Source of the DNA: an uncultured Algibacter sp.
Lineage (GTDB): Bacteria; Bacteroidota; Bacteroidia; Flavobacteriales; Flavobacteriaceae
Assembly (NCBI RefSeq): GCF_947487575.1
Contig: NZ_CANKXG010000006.1
Location: 1-64,000, forward strand
Direction: 5' to 3'
Length of the DNA stretch: 64,000 nt
Position 1 is the first letter of the stretch, and every line of letters starts with the position of its first letter. The notes beneath the pieces are model-generated. The model was not told where the DNA came from and did no database searches. It was given only the letters and a program-made list of their open reading frames with translations. Both the position numbers and the translations under genes were made by a program. Shown one piece after another: positions 26,510 through 36,323 of this stretch.

Positions 26510-28456
26510 TTACAGTTGAAGAACAACCGATGTTCCTTCATTTTCAACAGAGGTAATGCTAATCACACCATCAATATCATGCGCTCTTTTTTTTATATTG
26601 TTTAGCCCGTTTCCTGAGCTAACTTTTTCAGGATTAAATCCTTTTCCATTGTCTTTTATTTCAATTTTAACGCCTTGATTATTCTCAGACATATTAACAG
26701 ACACAGCTTTTGCTTCCGAATATTTAATGGCATTATTTATAGCCTCCTGAATTATTCTATATATATTCATACCTTTTACCGATGCAAATTCAATGTCTTT
26801 AGAAAATGATTCATCAATATTTAAATCAAACCGAATTGAACAAGAAGAAATATCAGCTTTATCAATAAAATTTGAAATACGTGTTTCCAAATCTTCCAAA
26901 GAAATAGCATTTTTATTCATAGCCCAAATAGTATCCCTTAATTCATAAATAGTTTCTTTTGTAAAACCACTTATGCTTAACAATTTATTAGTAAGCTTTT
27001 CATTTTTAATTTTAAAACCATATTGCAAATTCTCTAAAGAAGAAATAATAAAGGTAAGTTGCGCGCCAATATTATCATGTAAATCTCTGGAAATTCTTAA
27101 GCGTTGTTCTTGTAATCTGTTTTGGGTTTCAATTTTAATTAATGCTTCACTAAGCTCCTTTTCTTTTTGAAGCTGACGGTTTTTAAGCTTTTGCTGATTG
27201 TATAACAAATACCCTAATACAGATAAAACAATTGCTAAAACGCCTAAACCAATAAGCTGGGTGTTTTTCTTGTTTAGACTAAGTTCTTTTTCTGCTATAT
27301 CTGCACGTTGAGTAAGAATTTCTTTTTCACGTTCTGCAGTATTGTATCGTTCTTGTACCTCAGCTATTTCTTTTGTAACTCTGTTACCATATATTGAATC
27401 ATTAAGCTTGATATATTGATTATGATAATGAACAATACTATCTGAATTTAATTTATTAGAATAATAATAGAGTAATAAATTGTATGCTTCAAGTTCATGT
27501 TTTTTATCTTTTATTTTTTTTGAAATAGCCAGCCCTTTATACAATTTACTTTTTGCTTCTAAATAATTTTTATTAATAGTATTTATATTACCAATATTTA
27601 GCAAAGCATTAGTTAATCCAAAATCATCATCAATTTTTTCACTTAACAAATAGGCTTCTTTATAAAAAATTAAGGCTTCAGAATACTTTTTTTGCCTCTC
27701 TTTCATCAATCCATAGTTTGCGTATAAATTTGACAATGTTCTATAGTAGTTGTTAGATTTGGAAATTTTTATAGCCTTTTCAAAATAACTAAACCCTTTA
27801 ATTGTATCATTTAAAGACAAATATGTGTTTCCGATATTAGAATACACATTTGCTAAACCTAATGAATCATTAATCTCTTTGGATAAATCTAATGTTTCAA
27901 AATGTATTTTTAAGGCCTTATCATATTGCTTCATTTCTTCATATAAAGCAGCAATATTTCCTTTAATTAAAAAAACATGTCTAGGGCTTTTTAGACCATT
28001 ATAAATATTAAGCGCCTTTATAGTATATTTTAAACAAGAATCCATTTGGAACTTCTTATAGTATGAAACTCCTAATTTATTATACAAACTAGCTAAACCA
28101 ACAGAATCGTTAAGAATTTTTCTAATTTTTAATGACTTATGATAATGCTTTATTGACTCATCAAAATTAGATTCATAAGTATGTATAATACCTATATCAT
28201 TATAGGCTTGAGCTTCTCCAACCAAATTATTAGTTTTTTGAGATAATTTGAGTGCTAAATTCCCATAATGAAAAGCTGAATCATTTGAAACTCTCCCGTA
28301 ATACCAACATAAATCACTATACGTTTTAATTTTAATTGAGTCGTTAGGTTTTGATTCAATTACTAATTTTAAACTATCAATTATTTTTAAGTTTTTTTGA
28401 GAAATACAATGATAACTTATTGAAATAAATAAAAATGAGAGAACTATTTTTTTCAT
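26510..28456 (-). CDS. TPR-containing HisKA_3 sensor histidine kinase (copy 2)
   Basis: The protein of about 648 residues has the same layout as its neighbour: signal peptide (ending HCISQ), periplasmic TPR repeats, one membrane helix ('LIGLGVLAIVLSVLGYLLY'), phosphoacceptor box 'LRISRDLHDNIGAQLTFIISS' and ATPase motifs 'EAINNAIKYSEAKA', 'DNGKGF' and 'GNGLNNIKKRA'. The cytoplasmic halves are nearly identical, whereas the TPR halves diverge, so this is a tandem duplication with sensor divergence. I chose ATG 28456; the upstream codon at 28477 is TTG and would add seven residues before the signal peptide. Confidence 0.93.
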   Translation of the reverse strand: MKKIVLSFLFISISYHCISQKNLKIIDSLKLVIESKPNDSIKIKTYSDLCWYYGRVSNDSAFHYGNLALKLSQKTNNLVGEAQAYNDIGIIHTYESNFDESIKHYHKSLKIRKILNDSVGLASLYNKLGVSYYKKFQMDSCLKYTIKALNIYNGLKSPRHVFLIKGNIAALYEEMKQYDKALKIHFETLDLSKEINDSLGLANVYSNIGNTYLSLNDTIKGFSYFEKAIKISKSNNYYRTLSNLYANYGLMKERQKKYSEALIFYKEAYLLSEKIDDDFGLTNALLNIGNINTINKNYLEAKSKLYKGLAISKKIKDKKHELEAYNLLLYYYSNKLNSDSIVHYHNQYIKLNDSIYGNRVTKEIAEVQERYNTAEREKEILTQRADIAEKELSLNKKNTQLIGLGVLAIVLSVLGYLLYNQQKLKNRQLQKEKELSEALIKIETQNRLQEQRLRISRDLHDNIGAQLTFIISSLENLQYGFKIKNEKLTNKLLSISGFTKETIYELRDTIWAMNKNAISLEDLETRISNFIDKADISSCSIRFDLNIDESFSKDIEFASVKGMNIYRIIQEAINNAIKYSEAKAVSVNMSENNQGVKIEIKDNGKGFNPEKVSSGNGLNNIKKRAHDIDGVISITSVENEGTSVVLQL

Positions 28457-28466
28457 AAAAGCATGG

Positions 28467-28742
28467 TTACTTACCAAATATAAGCTTTTGAAATAAAATT
28501 AATTCTTTAGTAATAAAAAATAAACGATCTAAAATTGAATCATTAAAGCCATTGGCAATTTTACTTTTTTGAGAATTTAAATGATTTATTTTTCGCTCTA
28601 ATTTATACTTTTCCATAAGGAAAATATAATTATTATCTGTATTTTTTCTAATAAGACGAGAATCTGAATATACTTTTACTACACAAAAAAGCAATAGAAA
28701 TACAATTAAAAAGATTATAACACCAAACCAATCAAAAACCAT
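28467..28742 (-). CDS. Small membrane protein of unknown function at head of the kinase operon
   Basis: The 91-residue protein has one N-terminal hydrophobic segment (VFDWFGVIIFLIVFLLLFCVVKVY) and a charged helical tail that reads 'LMEKYKLERKINHLNSQKSKIANGF'. I recognise no family. It lies ten bases upstream of the copy 2 kinase start and probably starts the four-gene operon. The ATG at 28742 is preferred over a GTG two codons upstream. Confidence 0.6.
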   Translation of the reverse strand: MVFDWFGVIIFLIVFLLLFCVVKVYSDSRLIRKNTDNNYIFLMEKYKLERKINHLNSQKSKIANGFNDSILDRLFFITKELILFQKLIFGK

Positions 28743-28796
28743 AATCACAAATAATTTTTAGTGTTATTTAAATGATAAAATGGTCTACAAAAAAAA

Positions 28797-28842
28797 CACC
28801 AATTACCAATCATTTTTTTGATTAATAGCATTGGTGCTTTTT
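28797..28842 (-). terminator. Terminator downstream of the propeller-protein gene
   Basis: On the minus strand GCACCAAT pairs with ATTGGTG across a loop of about 26 bases, followed by eight T residues. It lies about 140 bases after the stop of the gene at 28983-30833, before the kinase operon. Confidence 0.65.
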
Positions 28843-28982
28843 GATATGAACTGATTAATAGCATTTTAAATCTACAATTAAAAGTAATACATCATTAAAA
28901 TTTTCGACCAAATGTGATAAAAAAAGATTAAGCGTAATAATCTGATTATCACGCCCAATCAAACAAATCTCAACAACAAGAT

Positions 28983-30833
28983 TTATTTTTTAAGGTCGTA
29001 AGCATATATGCTATTATTGCTAGCTAAGTAGTACAGGTAACCTCCAAAGTCATCCACTTCGTAGATTGGCTTTTTATCTTTTAATAAAATTTCCTTTTCA
29101 ACTTTCCCTGAATCCTTGTTTATTTTTACTAAGCTCACACCTTCATCCAATTTAGTTAAAGTGAATTGTGCATTTTCAGTAGCGGAAGTCGCTCTAAACC
29201 GTTTTGCCATTTCATTAAAAGATGCTGTTGCTATGGCAGCATACGCATCCGCTTCTCTTTGTTTTTGAGCACCGTATTGATTGTATTGCCCAAGATAGTT
29301 TTTATTTGCCCCAGCTTGAAAGCTCGCATCCGCCATTGCTGCAGTTGATGCCAATGCTACCGCACTTAAAGCTACTATAGCAAAAGCACTTTTGCCTGGC
29401 GCCCTATAATATTCATGAAATTTCTCTGAACCATCAAAATCGAGCATCATAACATTTTGATCTGAGGACAGCAAAAGTCCTTCATCCCTTATCTCAAAAC
29501 TTTTGGGATTTTCTTTAGCTTCAAAATCATAAGTAGCTAACGTACTAATATCTCCAGATTCTTCATTAATGGCAATCATCTCTTCACCCGTACTTATTAA
29601 ATATCTGCCCCTATTCTGATCATAAACACTTGTAACAGCCTTAGCTCTTTTGTATTTTATTGGTTTGCTCCAAATAGATTCACCTGTATTTAAATTTATA
29701 ATATTGGCATCACTATCTGTTATATAAATCATACCTTGTTTAGTTAGCGCCATGGTATGAATGTTTTCACCCGTTTTTAATGGCTTATTGAATAATGGCT
29801 TCCCATCAAAAGAAATCTTATTAATACCACCTTCACCAAGTCCAAATAAAATACCATCATCCATTATATAAAAATGCTGAACATAACCTTTTGTTTTTGG
29901 CGCTTTTTCCCATAAGTCCTCACCAGTACTCGACGACAAAAATGAAATATTACTTTGCGCTTTGGCAGAAGCCAATTTTCCTAAACCTTTTTTACCAGAA
30001 TCTGCAACATCGCTTACAATAGCCAAGCCTTTAGGAGTTACTTCAAAATTTGAAACAACACCTTTCAATTTTTTGCCTTCACCCCACATTTGCGACCCAG
30101 AAGCACTTATTTTATGAATCATATGGTTTTTACCTTTACCTTGAACAGCATACATAGATTTACCATCATTGTCAGGAATAATGTAAGCCACATTTTTCAA
30201 ATCCACTACCCAATTTTCTGCTCCAGTATTCATGTCTATTCTATAAATACCCTTATAAGTTGGCAATATTACACCCCCATCTATTATACTAGGCCTTCCG
30301 GTAAGCGAATTAGAACCTTTTAGTTTAAACAGTTTTATTTCATTGCCAGTTCCCATATCGTAAATACCTACTGCTTGCGTGTACTTTTCTTTTGCAGTAC
30401 GTTGCCCTGACACAATTAATTTGTTCTCTGGCATAATTAAAGTTGGCCTTCCAGCGGCTTTCCAGCCATTAGCTTTAGTATCGAACAAACGCTTACCAGA
30501 CACTACGTCTATTACGCTTTGTTTGGCAGCAATTCCGCCAAAACCAGCTTGACCCACCATAACATAAGGCGTGTTAGGCACAATAAAAATCTCTTCTTGC
30601 TTTACTTTTCCATAATCGTCAAAGTTAAATACTAAGCCATCTTGCCCAGGTTTTATTCCTGCTAACCCTTTACCATGTGTAATTAACATCACGCCCGAAG
30701 TCGTTAGAGTCATTTGATCTATTTTTCCACCTAAATTATATGTAAAATTAGGCGTCTCTGCCTTTTGAGCCTGTGTTACGCTAACCATTAGTATACATAC
30801 TAATAGGAAACTAATTTGTTTTAATTTTTTCAT
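28983..30833 (-). CDS. Secreted PQQ-like beta-propeller protein
   Basis: The 616-residue protein has a signal peptide (residues 1-22, ending TQAQ). Repeated blade motifs run through about residues 40-480, for example 'GVILPTYKGIYRIDMNTGAENWVVDL', 'DSDANIINLNTGESIWSKPI' and 'GRYLISTGEEMIAINEESGDI'. This 'N-T-G-x-x-x-W' pattern is that of PQQ-like/WD-like propellers. About residues 480-510 are a hydrophobic Ala-rich stretch ('SAFAIVALSAVALASTAAM'), odd for a soluble propeller and possibly a membrane segment. No catalytic residues or cofactor ligands could be assigned. A terminator-like hairpin lies just upstream, ending the preceding DUF6252 gene. Confidence 0.8.
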   Translation of the reverse strand: MKKLKQISFLLVCILMVSVTQAQKAETPNFTYNLGGKIDQMTLTTSGVMLITHGKGLAGIKPGQDGLVFNFDDYGKVKQEEIFIVPNTPYVMVGQAGFGGIAAKQSVIDVVSGKRLFDTKANGWKAAGRPTLIMPENKLIVSGQRTAKEKYTQAVGIYDMGTGNEIKLFKLKGSNSLTGRPSIIDGGVILPTYKGIYRIDMNTGAENWVVDLKNVAYIIPDNDGKSMYAVQGKGKNHMIHKISASGSQMWGEGKKLKGVVSNFEVTPKGLAIVSDVADSGKKGLGKLASAKAQSNISFLSSSTGEDLWEKAPKTKGYVQHFYIMDDGILFGLGEGGINKISFDGKPLFNKPLKTGENIHTMALTKQGMIYITDSDANIINLNTGESIWSKPIKYKRAKAVTSVYDQNRGRYLISTGEEMIAINEESGDISTLATYDFEAKENPKSFEIRDEGLLLSSDQNVMMLDFDGSEKFHEYYRAPGKSAFAIVALSAVALASTAAMADASFQAGANKNYLGQYNQYGAQKQREADAYAAIATASFNEMAKRFRATSATENAQFTLTKLDEGVSLVKINKDSGKVEKEILLKDKKPIYEVDDFGGYLYYLASNNSIYAYDLKK

Positions 30834-30860
30834 TGTTGAATTTGTTTTGTTAATAATAGC

Positions 30861-30890
30861 AAAAGAGTCGTGCGAAAGTCACACAACTCT
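30861..30890 (-). terminator. Terminator of the DUF6252 gene
   Basis: On the minus strand AGAGTTGTGTG pairs with CGCACGACTCT (two G-U pairs) around a short loop, then TTTT follows. It lies 12 bases after the DUF6252 stop and before the propeller-protein start. Confidence 0.7.
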
Positions 30891-30902
30891 AATTTTTAAA
30901 AC

Positions 30903-31442
30903 CTAAATGGTTTGTTTTGACAGATTGAATGAACCACTAGTTACATCCTTTATAGAATTGTCTCCATTTACATTCTTGCACATAAAACTAAAAGTGCCTT
31001 TTACATTGGAATTTGTTTCTTCAGAAATGGATACAGACCCCACTTTTGTATTGTCATATGGTGCTTGCCATATTTCTGTTGTAGATGCTGTTGGATTACT
31101 TAAATTAACATCTGTTTCAGTATAAGTAGCTACAACATTTCCTAAACTAGCACCAGTAATATCGTAAGTTCCTTCACCTGCATACCCAGAAATAGTAATT
31201 GCAAAGGCATTTCCGTCGCTGTTTGACGCAATGATGATTAAATTGTTAATACCACCTGCACTGGCAAGTGTTGCTTTTGACGAAATTTCCATGGATTGAA
31301 AAGATACCCCTCCAATATTTGCCGTTAGAGTTCCTGAAGCAGCATTTCCGTCACTACCGCCATCGTCACTTGATGAACATGATGTAAATGTTAGTAATGA
31401 TCCTATCATTACTAACAGCATGATTTGTTTTAAATTTCTCAT
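30903..31442 (-). CDS. DUF6252-like lipoprotein
   Basis: The 179-residue protein has a lipoprotein signal (lipobox FTSC, Cys22) followed by a Ser/Asp/Gly-rich spacer. The mature domain is all-beta: 'GTLTANIGGVSFQSMEISSKATL', 'LIIIASNSDGNAFAITISGYAGEGTYDI' and the terminal 'NVKGTFSFMCKNVNGDNSIKDVTSGSFNL', the layout of DUF6252 lipoproteins of Flavobacteriia. Function is unknown. Its 5-prime region resembles that of the neighbouring propeller gene (both read about AATTCAACAATGA at the start codon). Confidence 0.8.
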   Translation of the reverse strand: MRNLKQIMLLVMIGSLLTFTSCSSSDDGGSDGNAASGTLTANIGGVSFQSMEISSKATLASAGGINNLIIIASNSDGNAFAITISGYAGEGTYDITGASLGNVVATYTETDVNLSNPTASTTEIWQAPYDNTKVGSVSISEETNSNVKGTFSFMCKNVNGDNSIKDVTSGSFNLSKQTI

Positions 31443-31568
31443 TGTTGAATTATTTTATTGATTAATAGTATTACAAAACTGCAACAATGAGCAAGGGAAA
31501 TCAATACGATGAATTACGTATATTTTAATTTACGATGGAAAATTTTTGATTTATGAAAAAATTTTTCG

Positions 31569-32513
31569 CTAAAATTTAATGAAAGGAAATTGTGATTGAA
31601 GCGTTTTTGTCTTTGCTTCTATATTTTGAAGAAATGCTTTGTAAGATTGAGATTGCGGATTGAATGGTTTATGCTGAAGCCCTTTTTGAATTGCATCAAC
31701 GTCATCCATAACTTTGGAAGATTCATCAGAAACCCAAACGTTTTTAAAGGTATTCCAGATATAATTGATGGCTAATTGATTTGGGTGAATCATATCTTCG
31801 CTATAAAAACGATAATCACGAAGTTCGTCCATCATTATTTCATAAGACGGAAAATAGAATGATTGATTCTTTACAACTTGATGAATAGCAGAAATTAAAT
31901 GTGCTTTACTTTGCGTGTTTTCTACAAATCCATCATTTAAATGGCGAATTGGAGAAACTGTGAAAATTATTGAAACTTTAGAGTTTACTTTTCTAATTAA
32001 ATCTACAATGCTATCCAAAGATGCTGTTACTTCTTCAACTGAAAGTAGTTTTTTGGTAAATTCCTTTTGAGATACTTTATGGCAGTTTGCAACTGTTTTA
32101 TTTGCCTTATTAAAATGATAAACCCAAGCCGTTCCTAAAGTAATGATTATATGCGTTGTTTTACTAAGTTGCGAAGCTATGACGTTGATGCTATTGTTAA
32201 GTTGTCTTATTAATTCTTCTTTTGAAGTGTTGCTTAACTTTGAATGTGCATCAAAACAATGCCATTGCTCGTTATGAAAAAAGACATCATCTTCAGAAAA
32301 TACTTTTTGATTTACTGTATTTTCAATTAAAGTCTGAATAGCTTTTGGATGAAATAATATCCCAAAAGGATTTTGAACACTTTGAAATTTGAAATACTCT
32401 AATTTATCTCCAATGTTTTCTGAAAAGCAAGAACCTATCAATAGAATATTAGACTCGTAATCTATTAGGTTATTAGATTGTTTTCCAAGTGATATTTTAG
32501 TTTGAAGATTCAA
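31569..32513 (-). CDS. GSCFA-domain protein
   Basis: The 314-residue protein shows the GSCFA family signature 'ILLIGSCFSENIGDKLEYFKFQSVQNPFGILFHP' near residues 24-57 and a C-terminal block with 'DYRFYSEDMIHPNQLAINYIWN'. The Gly-Ser-Cys-Phe opening resembles the nucleophile loop of SGNH/GDSL hydrolases and the closing Asp-x-x-His (DMIH) could complete the triad, so an esterase-like activity is plausible but unproven. The start is a TTG three bases after the alaS stop; no ATG fits the expected N-terminus. Confidence 0.88.
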   Translation of the reverse strand: MNLQTKISLGKQSNNLIDYESNILLIGSCFSENIGDKLEYFKFQSVQNPFGILFHPKAIQTLIENTVNQKVFSEDDVFFHNEQWHCFDAHSKLSNTSKEELIRQLNNSINVIASQLSKTTHIIITLGTAWVYHFNKANKTVANCHKVSQKEFTKKLLSVEEVTASLDSIVDLIRKVNSKVSIIFTVSPIRHLNDGFVENTQSKAHLISAIHQVVKNQSFYFPSYEIMMDELRDYRFYSEDMIHPNQLAINYIWNTFKNVWVSDESSKVMDDVDAIQKGLQHKPFNPQSQSYKAFLQNIEAKTKTLQSQFPFIKF

Positions 32514-32516
32514 AAC

Positions 32517-35129
32517 TTAAGAAACATAGTTCTTAGCGTTATTTAAAGCCTCATCAATACCTGCAAGGTTCTTACCGCCTGCAGTAGCAAAAAATGGTTG
32601 TCCACCACCACCTCCTTCGATGTATTTCCCCAATTCTCTAACTACTTGTCCTGCATTTAAATCTTTAGTTGCAACTAATTCTTTTGAAATATAACATGAT
32701 AATAATGCTTTACCTTTTTGCTCTGAAGCTAAAAGTAAAAACAAGTTATCAAATTGACTTCCTAATTCAAAAGCAACATCTTTTAAACCTCCAGCATCCA
32801 AGTCTAACTTTTTAGCTAAAAATTGAACACCATTAATATTTTCCAACTCACTTTTAAGTTCGCTTTTAATATTTTTAGCTTTATCCTTAAGTAATCCTTC
32901 TATTTGTTTTTTAAGATTTATATTTTCTTCTTGAAGATTCTGGAGTGCTTTTACTGGTTCTTTGGCATTGTTTAATAAATCTCTCATTTCAAAATAAGCG
33001 CGGTTATTTTCAAAATAAAAATCTTTTACAGCATCATTAGTAATCGCTTCAATTCTTCTAATTCCAGCAGCAACAGCTCCTTCAGAAACTATTTTAAAAT
33101 GCCATATATCAGAAGTATTTTGTACGTGTGTACCTCCACAAAGTTCTATAGATTTTCCAAATCTAATTGCTCGAACAGTATCTCCATATTTTTCACCAAA
33201 TAAACTCATCGCACCTTCAGCAATTGCTTGTTCTTTTGGAACATTACGCATTTCTTCTAAAGGCAATTTACCTTCAATACGTCTGTTTACAAAATTCTCA
33301 ACGTCTCTTATTTCTTCAACAGTTAATTTTGAAAAGTGTGAAAAATCGAAACGTAAATATTTTGAATGTACTGCACTTCCTTTTTGCTCTACATGCGTTC
33401 CTAAAATTTCTCGTAAAGCTTGGTGTAGTAAATGTGTTGCTGTATGATTACACTCTGTTCTATGTCGCTGTTTAGAGTCCACGACTGCTTTAAAAGATTC
33501 ATTAATATGCTTAGGTAAGTTTTTAGCAAAATGGATAATAACGTTATTTTCCTTTTTAGTATCTAAAATATAAACCACATCACCATGCGTATCTTCCAAG
33601 TAGCCTTTATCGCCTACTTGTCCGCCTCCTTCTGGATAAAACGGTGTTAAATTAAATACTAACTGATACATGTCGCCTTCTTTTTTTGAAGTTACTTTTC
33701 TGTATCGTGTTAATTTTACATTAGCCTCTAAGGTGTCATAACCAACAAATTCTTCTTCAGCATCATTAACTAAAATTGTCCAATCATCTGTAGACATTTC
33801 ACTTGCTGCACGAGATCTACTTTTTTGTTTTTGTAACTCAATATTAAAGCCTTCTTCATCAAGCTTCAATCCTTTTTCAGATAGAATCAACGCAGTTAAA
33901 TCTATTGGAAATCCATAAGTATCATATAATTCAAACGCTTTTTCGCCTGAAACAGTTGTTCCTTGAGTTTCGTCAACAATTTTATTTAGTAATACTAAAC
34001 CTTGATCTAAGGTTCTTAAAAACGACTGTTCTTCTTCTTTAATTACATTTTCAATAAGTTGTTTTTGAGCTTTAAGTTCTGGAAACGCCTTTCCCATTCG
34101 ATTACTCAATACATCAACCAACCTATAAATAAAAGGTTCTTTTTTATCAAGAAATGTAAATCCGTATCGTACAGCACGACGCAAAATTCTTCTAATAACA
34201 TAACCAGCTCCTGTATTACTTGGAAGCTGTCCATCTGCTATTGAGAAGGCTACAGCACGAACATGGTCTGAAATAACACGAATAGCTACATCTTCCTTTT
34301 CGTTTTTACCGTAATTTTTATTCGTAATCGTTTCAATCTCTCTAATAAGCGGTGTAAAAACATCGGTATCATAATTTGACTGCACCCCTTGAAGTACCAT
34401 ACACAAACGCTCAAAACCCATTCCTGTATCAATATGCTTATTTGGTAAATTTTCAAGAGAACCATTAGCTTTTCGGTTGTATTGCATGAAAACTAAATTC
34501 CATATTTCCACTACTTGTGGGTGGTCTTCGTTTACTAAATTTTTTCCAGAAATTTTTGCTTTTTCTTCCACAGAACGAATATCTACATGTATTTCGCTAC
34601 AAGGTCCACATGGTCCTTGATCTCCCATTTCCCAAAAATTATCCTTTTTATTCCCTTTTAAAATACGGTCTTCAGAAATGTATTGCTTCCAAATATCATA
34701 AGCCTCATTATCCATTCCAATACCATCCTTTTCATCACCTTCAAAAACAGTAACGTATAAAATATCTTTATCAATACCGTAAACTTCAGTTAGAAGTTCC
34801 CAAGCCCAAGCAATAGCTTCTTTCTTAAAATAATCACCAAAACTCCAGTTACCAAGCATTTCAAAAAGTGTATGATGATATGTATCATAACCAACCTCTT
34901 CCAAATCATTATGCTTCCCAGACACGCGTAAGCATTTTTGAGAATCTGCAATACGGTTGTTTTTTGGCTGCGCATTTCCTAAAAAATACTCTTTAAAAGG
35001 TGCCATCCCAGAATTAACAAACATTAAAGTTGGGTCGTCTTTTAAAACCATAGGTGCAGAGGGCACTATGCTATGTTTCTTTTCTTGAAAAAAACTTAAA
35101 AATTTTGATCTTACGTCTTGTGATTTCAT
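32517..35129 (-). CDS. alaS: Alanyl-tRNA synthetase
   Basis: AlaRS charges tRNA-Ala and clears mischarged serine and glycine. The 870-residue protein has class II motifs in the N-terminal third ('[22 protein letters not shown]', 'GMGFERL'), the editing domain with zinc ligands '[24 protein letters not shown]' and 'CGGTHV', and a C-terminal DHHA1 region ending in '[16 protein letters not shown]'. Length and order are normal. It probably leads an operon with the GSCFA gene three bases downstream. The 222-base divergent region upstream contains a TAnnTTTG element on its strand about 200 bases before the start. Confidence 0.97.
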   Translation of the reverse strand: MKSQDVRSKFLSFFQEKKHSIVPSAPMVLKDDPTLMFVNSGMAPFKEYFLGNAQPKNNRIADSQKCLRVSGKHNDLEEVGYDTYHHTLFEMLGNWSFGDYFKKEAIAWAWELLTEVYGIDKDILYVTVFEGDEKDGIGMDNEAYDIWKQYISEDRILKGNKKDNFWEMGDQGPCGPCSEIHVDIRSVEEKAKISGKNLVNEDHPQVVEIWNLVFMQYNRKANGSLENLPNKHIDTGMGFERLCMVLQGVQSNYDTDVFTPLIREIETITNKNYGKNEKEDVAIRVISDHVRAVAFSIADGQLPSNTGAGYVIRRILRRAVRYGFTFLDKKEPFIYRLVDVLSNRMGKAFPELKAQKQLIENVIKEEEQSFLRTLDQGLVLLNKIVDETQGTTVSGEKAFELYDTYGFPIDLTALILSEKGLKLDEEGFNIELQKQKSRSRAASEMSTDDWTILVNDAEEEFVGYDTLEANVKLTRYRKVTSKKEGDMYQLVFNLTPFYPEGGGQVGDKGYLEDTHGDVVYILDTKKENNVIIHFAKNLPKHINESFKAVVDSKQRHRTECNHTATHLLHQALREILGTHVEQKGSAVHSKYLRFDFSHFSKLTVEEIRDVENFVNRRIEGKLPLEEMRNVPKEQAIAEGAMSLFGEKYGDTVRAIRFGKSIELCGGTHVQNTSDIWHFKIVSEGAVAAGIRRIEAITNDAVKDFYFENNRAYFEMRDLLNNAKEPVKALQNLQEENINLKKQIEGLLKDKAKNIKSELKSELENINGVQFLAKKLDLDAGGLKDVAFELGSQFDNLFLLLASEQKGKALLSCYISKELVATKDLNAGQVVRELGKYIEGGGGGQPFFATAGGKNLAGIDEALNNAKNYVS

Positions 35130-35351
35130 CTATTGTTATTGAGCATCTTTGTCTCTATTAAATTCTTTTTAATAGGAAACAATTTTTATATTTACTCTCC
35201 AAAATTATTTAAAATAAAGGAGTTCATTAACCTCGAATTAAGTTTTTAGTTTAATTACTATAAAAATAATTTCGTAGGTTTGTTCGTTTACACACTAGAA
35301 ACAGTAGTAATACTGTTTAAAATTAGTTGCAAAAATAGTATAATTTAAGGA
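35130..35351. promoter_or_regulatory. Divergent promoter region, alaS and M23 peptidase gene
   Basis: The gap holds TAGGTTTG at 35275-35282 on the plus strand and, on the minus strand, TATTTTTG at 35330-35337; both match TAnnTTTG. A perfect 8-bp hairpin AAACAGTA-GTAA-TACTGTTT lies at 35299-35318 between them. If the minus-strand element is used, alaS would have a leader of about 195 bases that begins near this hairpin. No -33 element is evident for either. Confidence 0.45.
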
Positions 35352-36323
35352 ATGAGTAAGGTAAAATATTACTACGATAAAGAATCGCTTTCTTACCGAA
35401 AAATTGAGCGCAAAAAACGTACTACATTTAAATATGCTACTATATTTATTTTAGCAGCTGCTTTTTTTGCTTTTATTTTTGTTTTTATTGCCAGTCAATA
35501 CATAGAATCTCCAAAAGAACGTGCTTTAAAAAGAGAACTTCAAAATGCACAATTACAATTTGAGTTGCTTAATAAAAAGATGGAACATGCGGAAGCTGTT
35601 TTAGAAAACATTGCAGATAGAGATAATAATATTTACCGTGTTTATTTTGAGGCAAACCCCATTCCTGATGAACAACGTAGGGCTGGATTTGGAGGAATTA
35701 ACAGGTATAAAAATCTGGAAGGTTTTGATAATTCTAAATTAATTATTGAAAGTAACAAACGATTAGATATTTTACAAAAGCAAATTGTAGTTCAATCTAA
35801 ATCGCTAGACGAAATTAAAATACTTGCTGAAGAAAAAGAAAAACTTTTAGAAGCAATTCCTGCAATACAACCTGTTAGTAATGAAAATTTAACGCGAATG
35901 GCTTCTGGGTATGGTATGCGTTCAGACCCATTTACTAAGGTAAGAAAAATGCATTGGGGTATGGATTTTACAGCGCCGAGAGGAACGCCAGTTTACGCAA
36001 GCGGAGATGGTGTTGTAGAACGTGCAGACAGTAACTCTTCTGGCTATGGAAAACATATACGAATTAAACACGGCTATGGGTACACCAGTTTATATGCCCA
36101 CTTATACAAGTACAACGTTAGAAAAAATCAAAAAGTAAAACGAGGCGATTTAATTGCTTTTGTAGGCAGTACAGGACGCTCTGAAGCACCACATTTACAT
36201 TATGAAATATTTAAAGATGGAGATCGTATAAACCCTATAAACTTTTACTATGGAAGTTTAACTGCCGAAGAATTTAATAAACTACTAGAACATGCTTCTT
36301 TAGAAAACCAATCCCTCGATTAA
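35352..36323 (+). CDS. M23-family peptidase, membrane-anchored
   Basis: The 323-residue protein is a LytM/M23 zinc endopeptidase that probably cuts peptidoglycan cross-links. One membrane helix (about residues 27-46) follows a basic N-terminus, then a coiled coil (about 55-85 and 128-160). The peptidase domain (about 185-300) has ligands in 'HWGMDFTAPRGTPVYASGDGVV' (His and Asp) and 'HLHYE', with the catalytic His in 'SLYAHL'. All four motif parts are intact, so it should be active rather than a degenerate activator. Its stop overlaps the ATG of the following MerR gene (TAATG). Confidence 0.93.
   Translation: MSKVKYYYDKESLSYRKIERKKRTTFKYATIFILAAAFFAFIFVFIASQYIESPKERALKRELQNAQLQFELLNKKMEHAEAVLENIADRDNNIYRVYFEANPIPDEQRRAGFGGINRYKNLEGFDNSKLIIESNKRLDILQKQIVVQSKSLDEIKILAEEKEKLLEAIPAIQPVSNENLTRMASGYGMRSDPFTKVRKMHWGMDFTAPRGTPVYASGDGVVERADSNSSGYGKHIRIKHGYGYTSLYAHLYKYNVRKNQKVKRGDLIAFVGSTGRSEAPHLHYEIFKDGDRINPINFYYGSLTAEEFNKLLEHASLENQSLD

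Noticed and set aside
33167-33475. Plus-strand reading frame inside alaS
   Set aside because: Fully contained in alaS, without promoter or known domain; a shadow frame.
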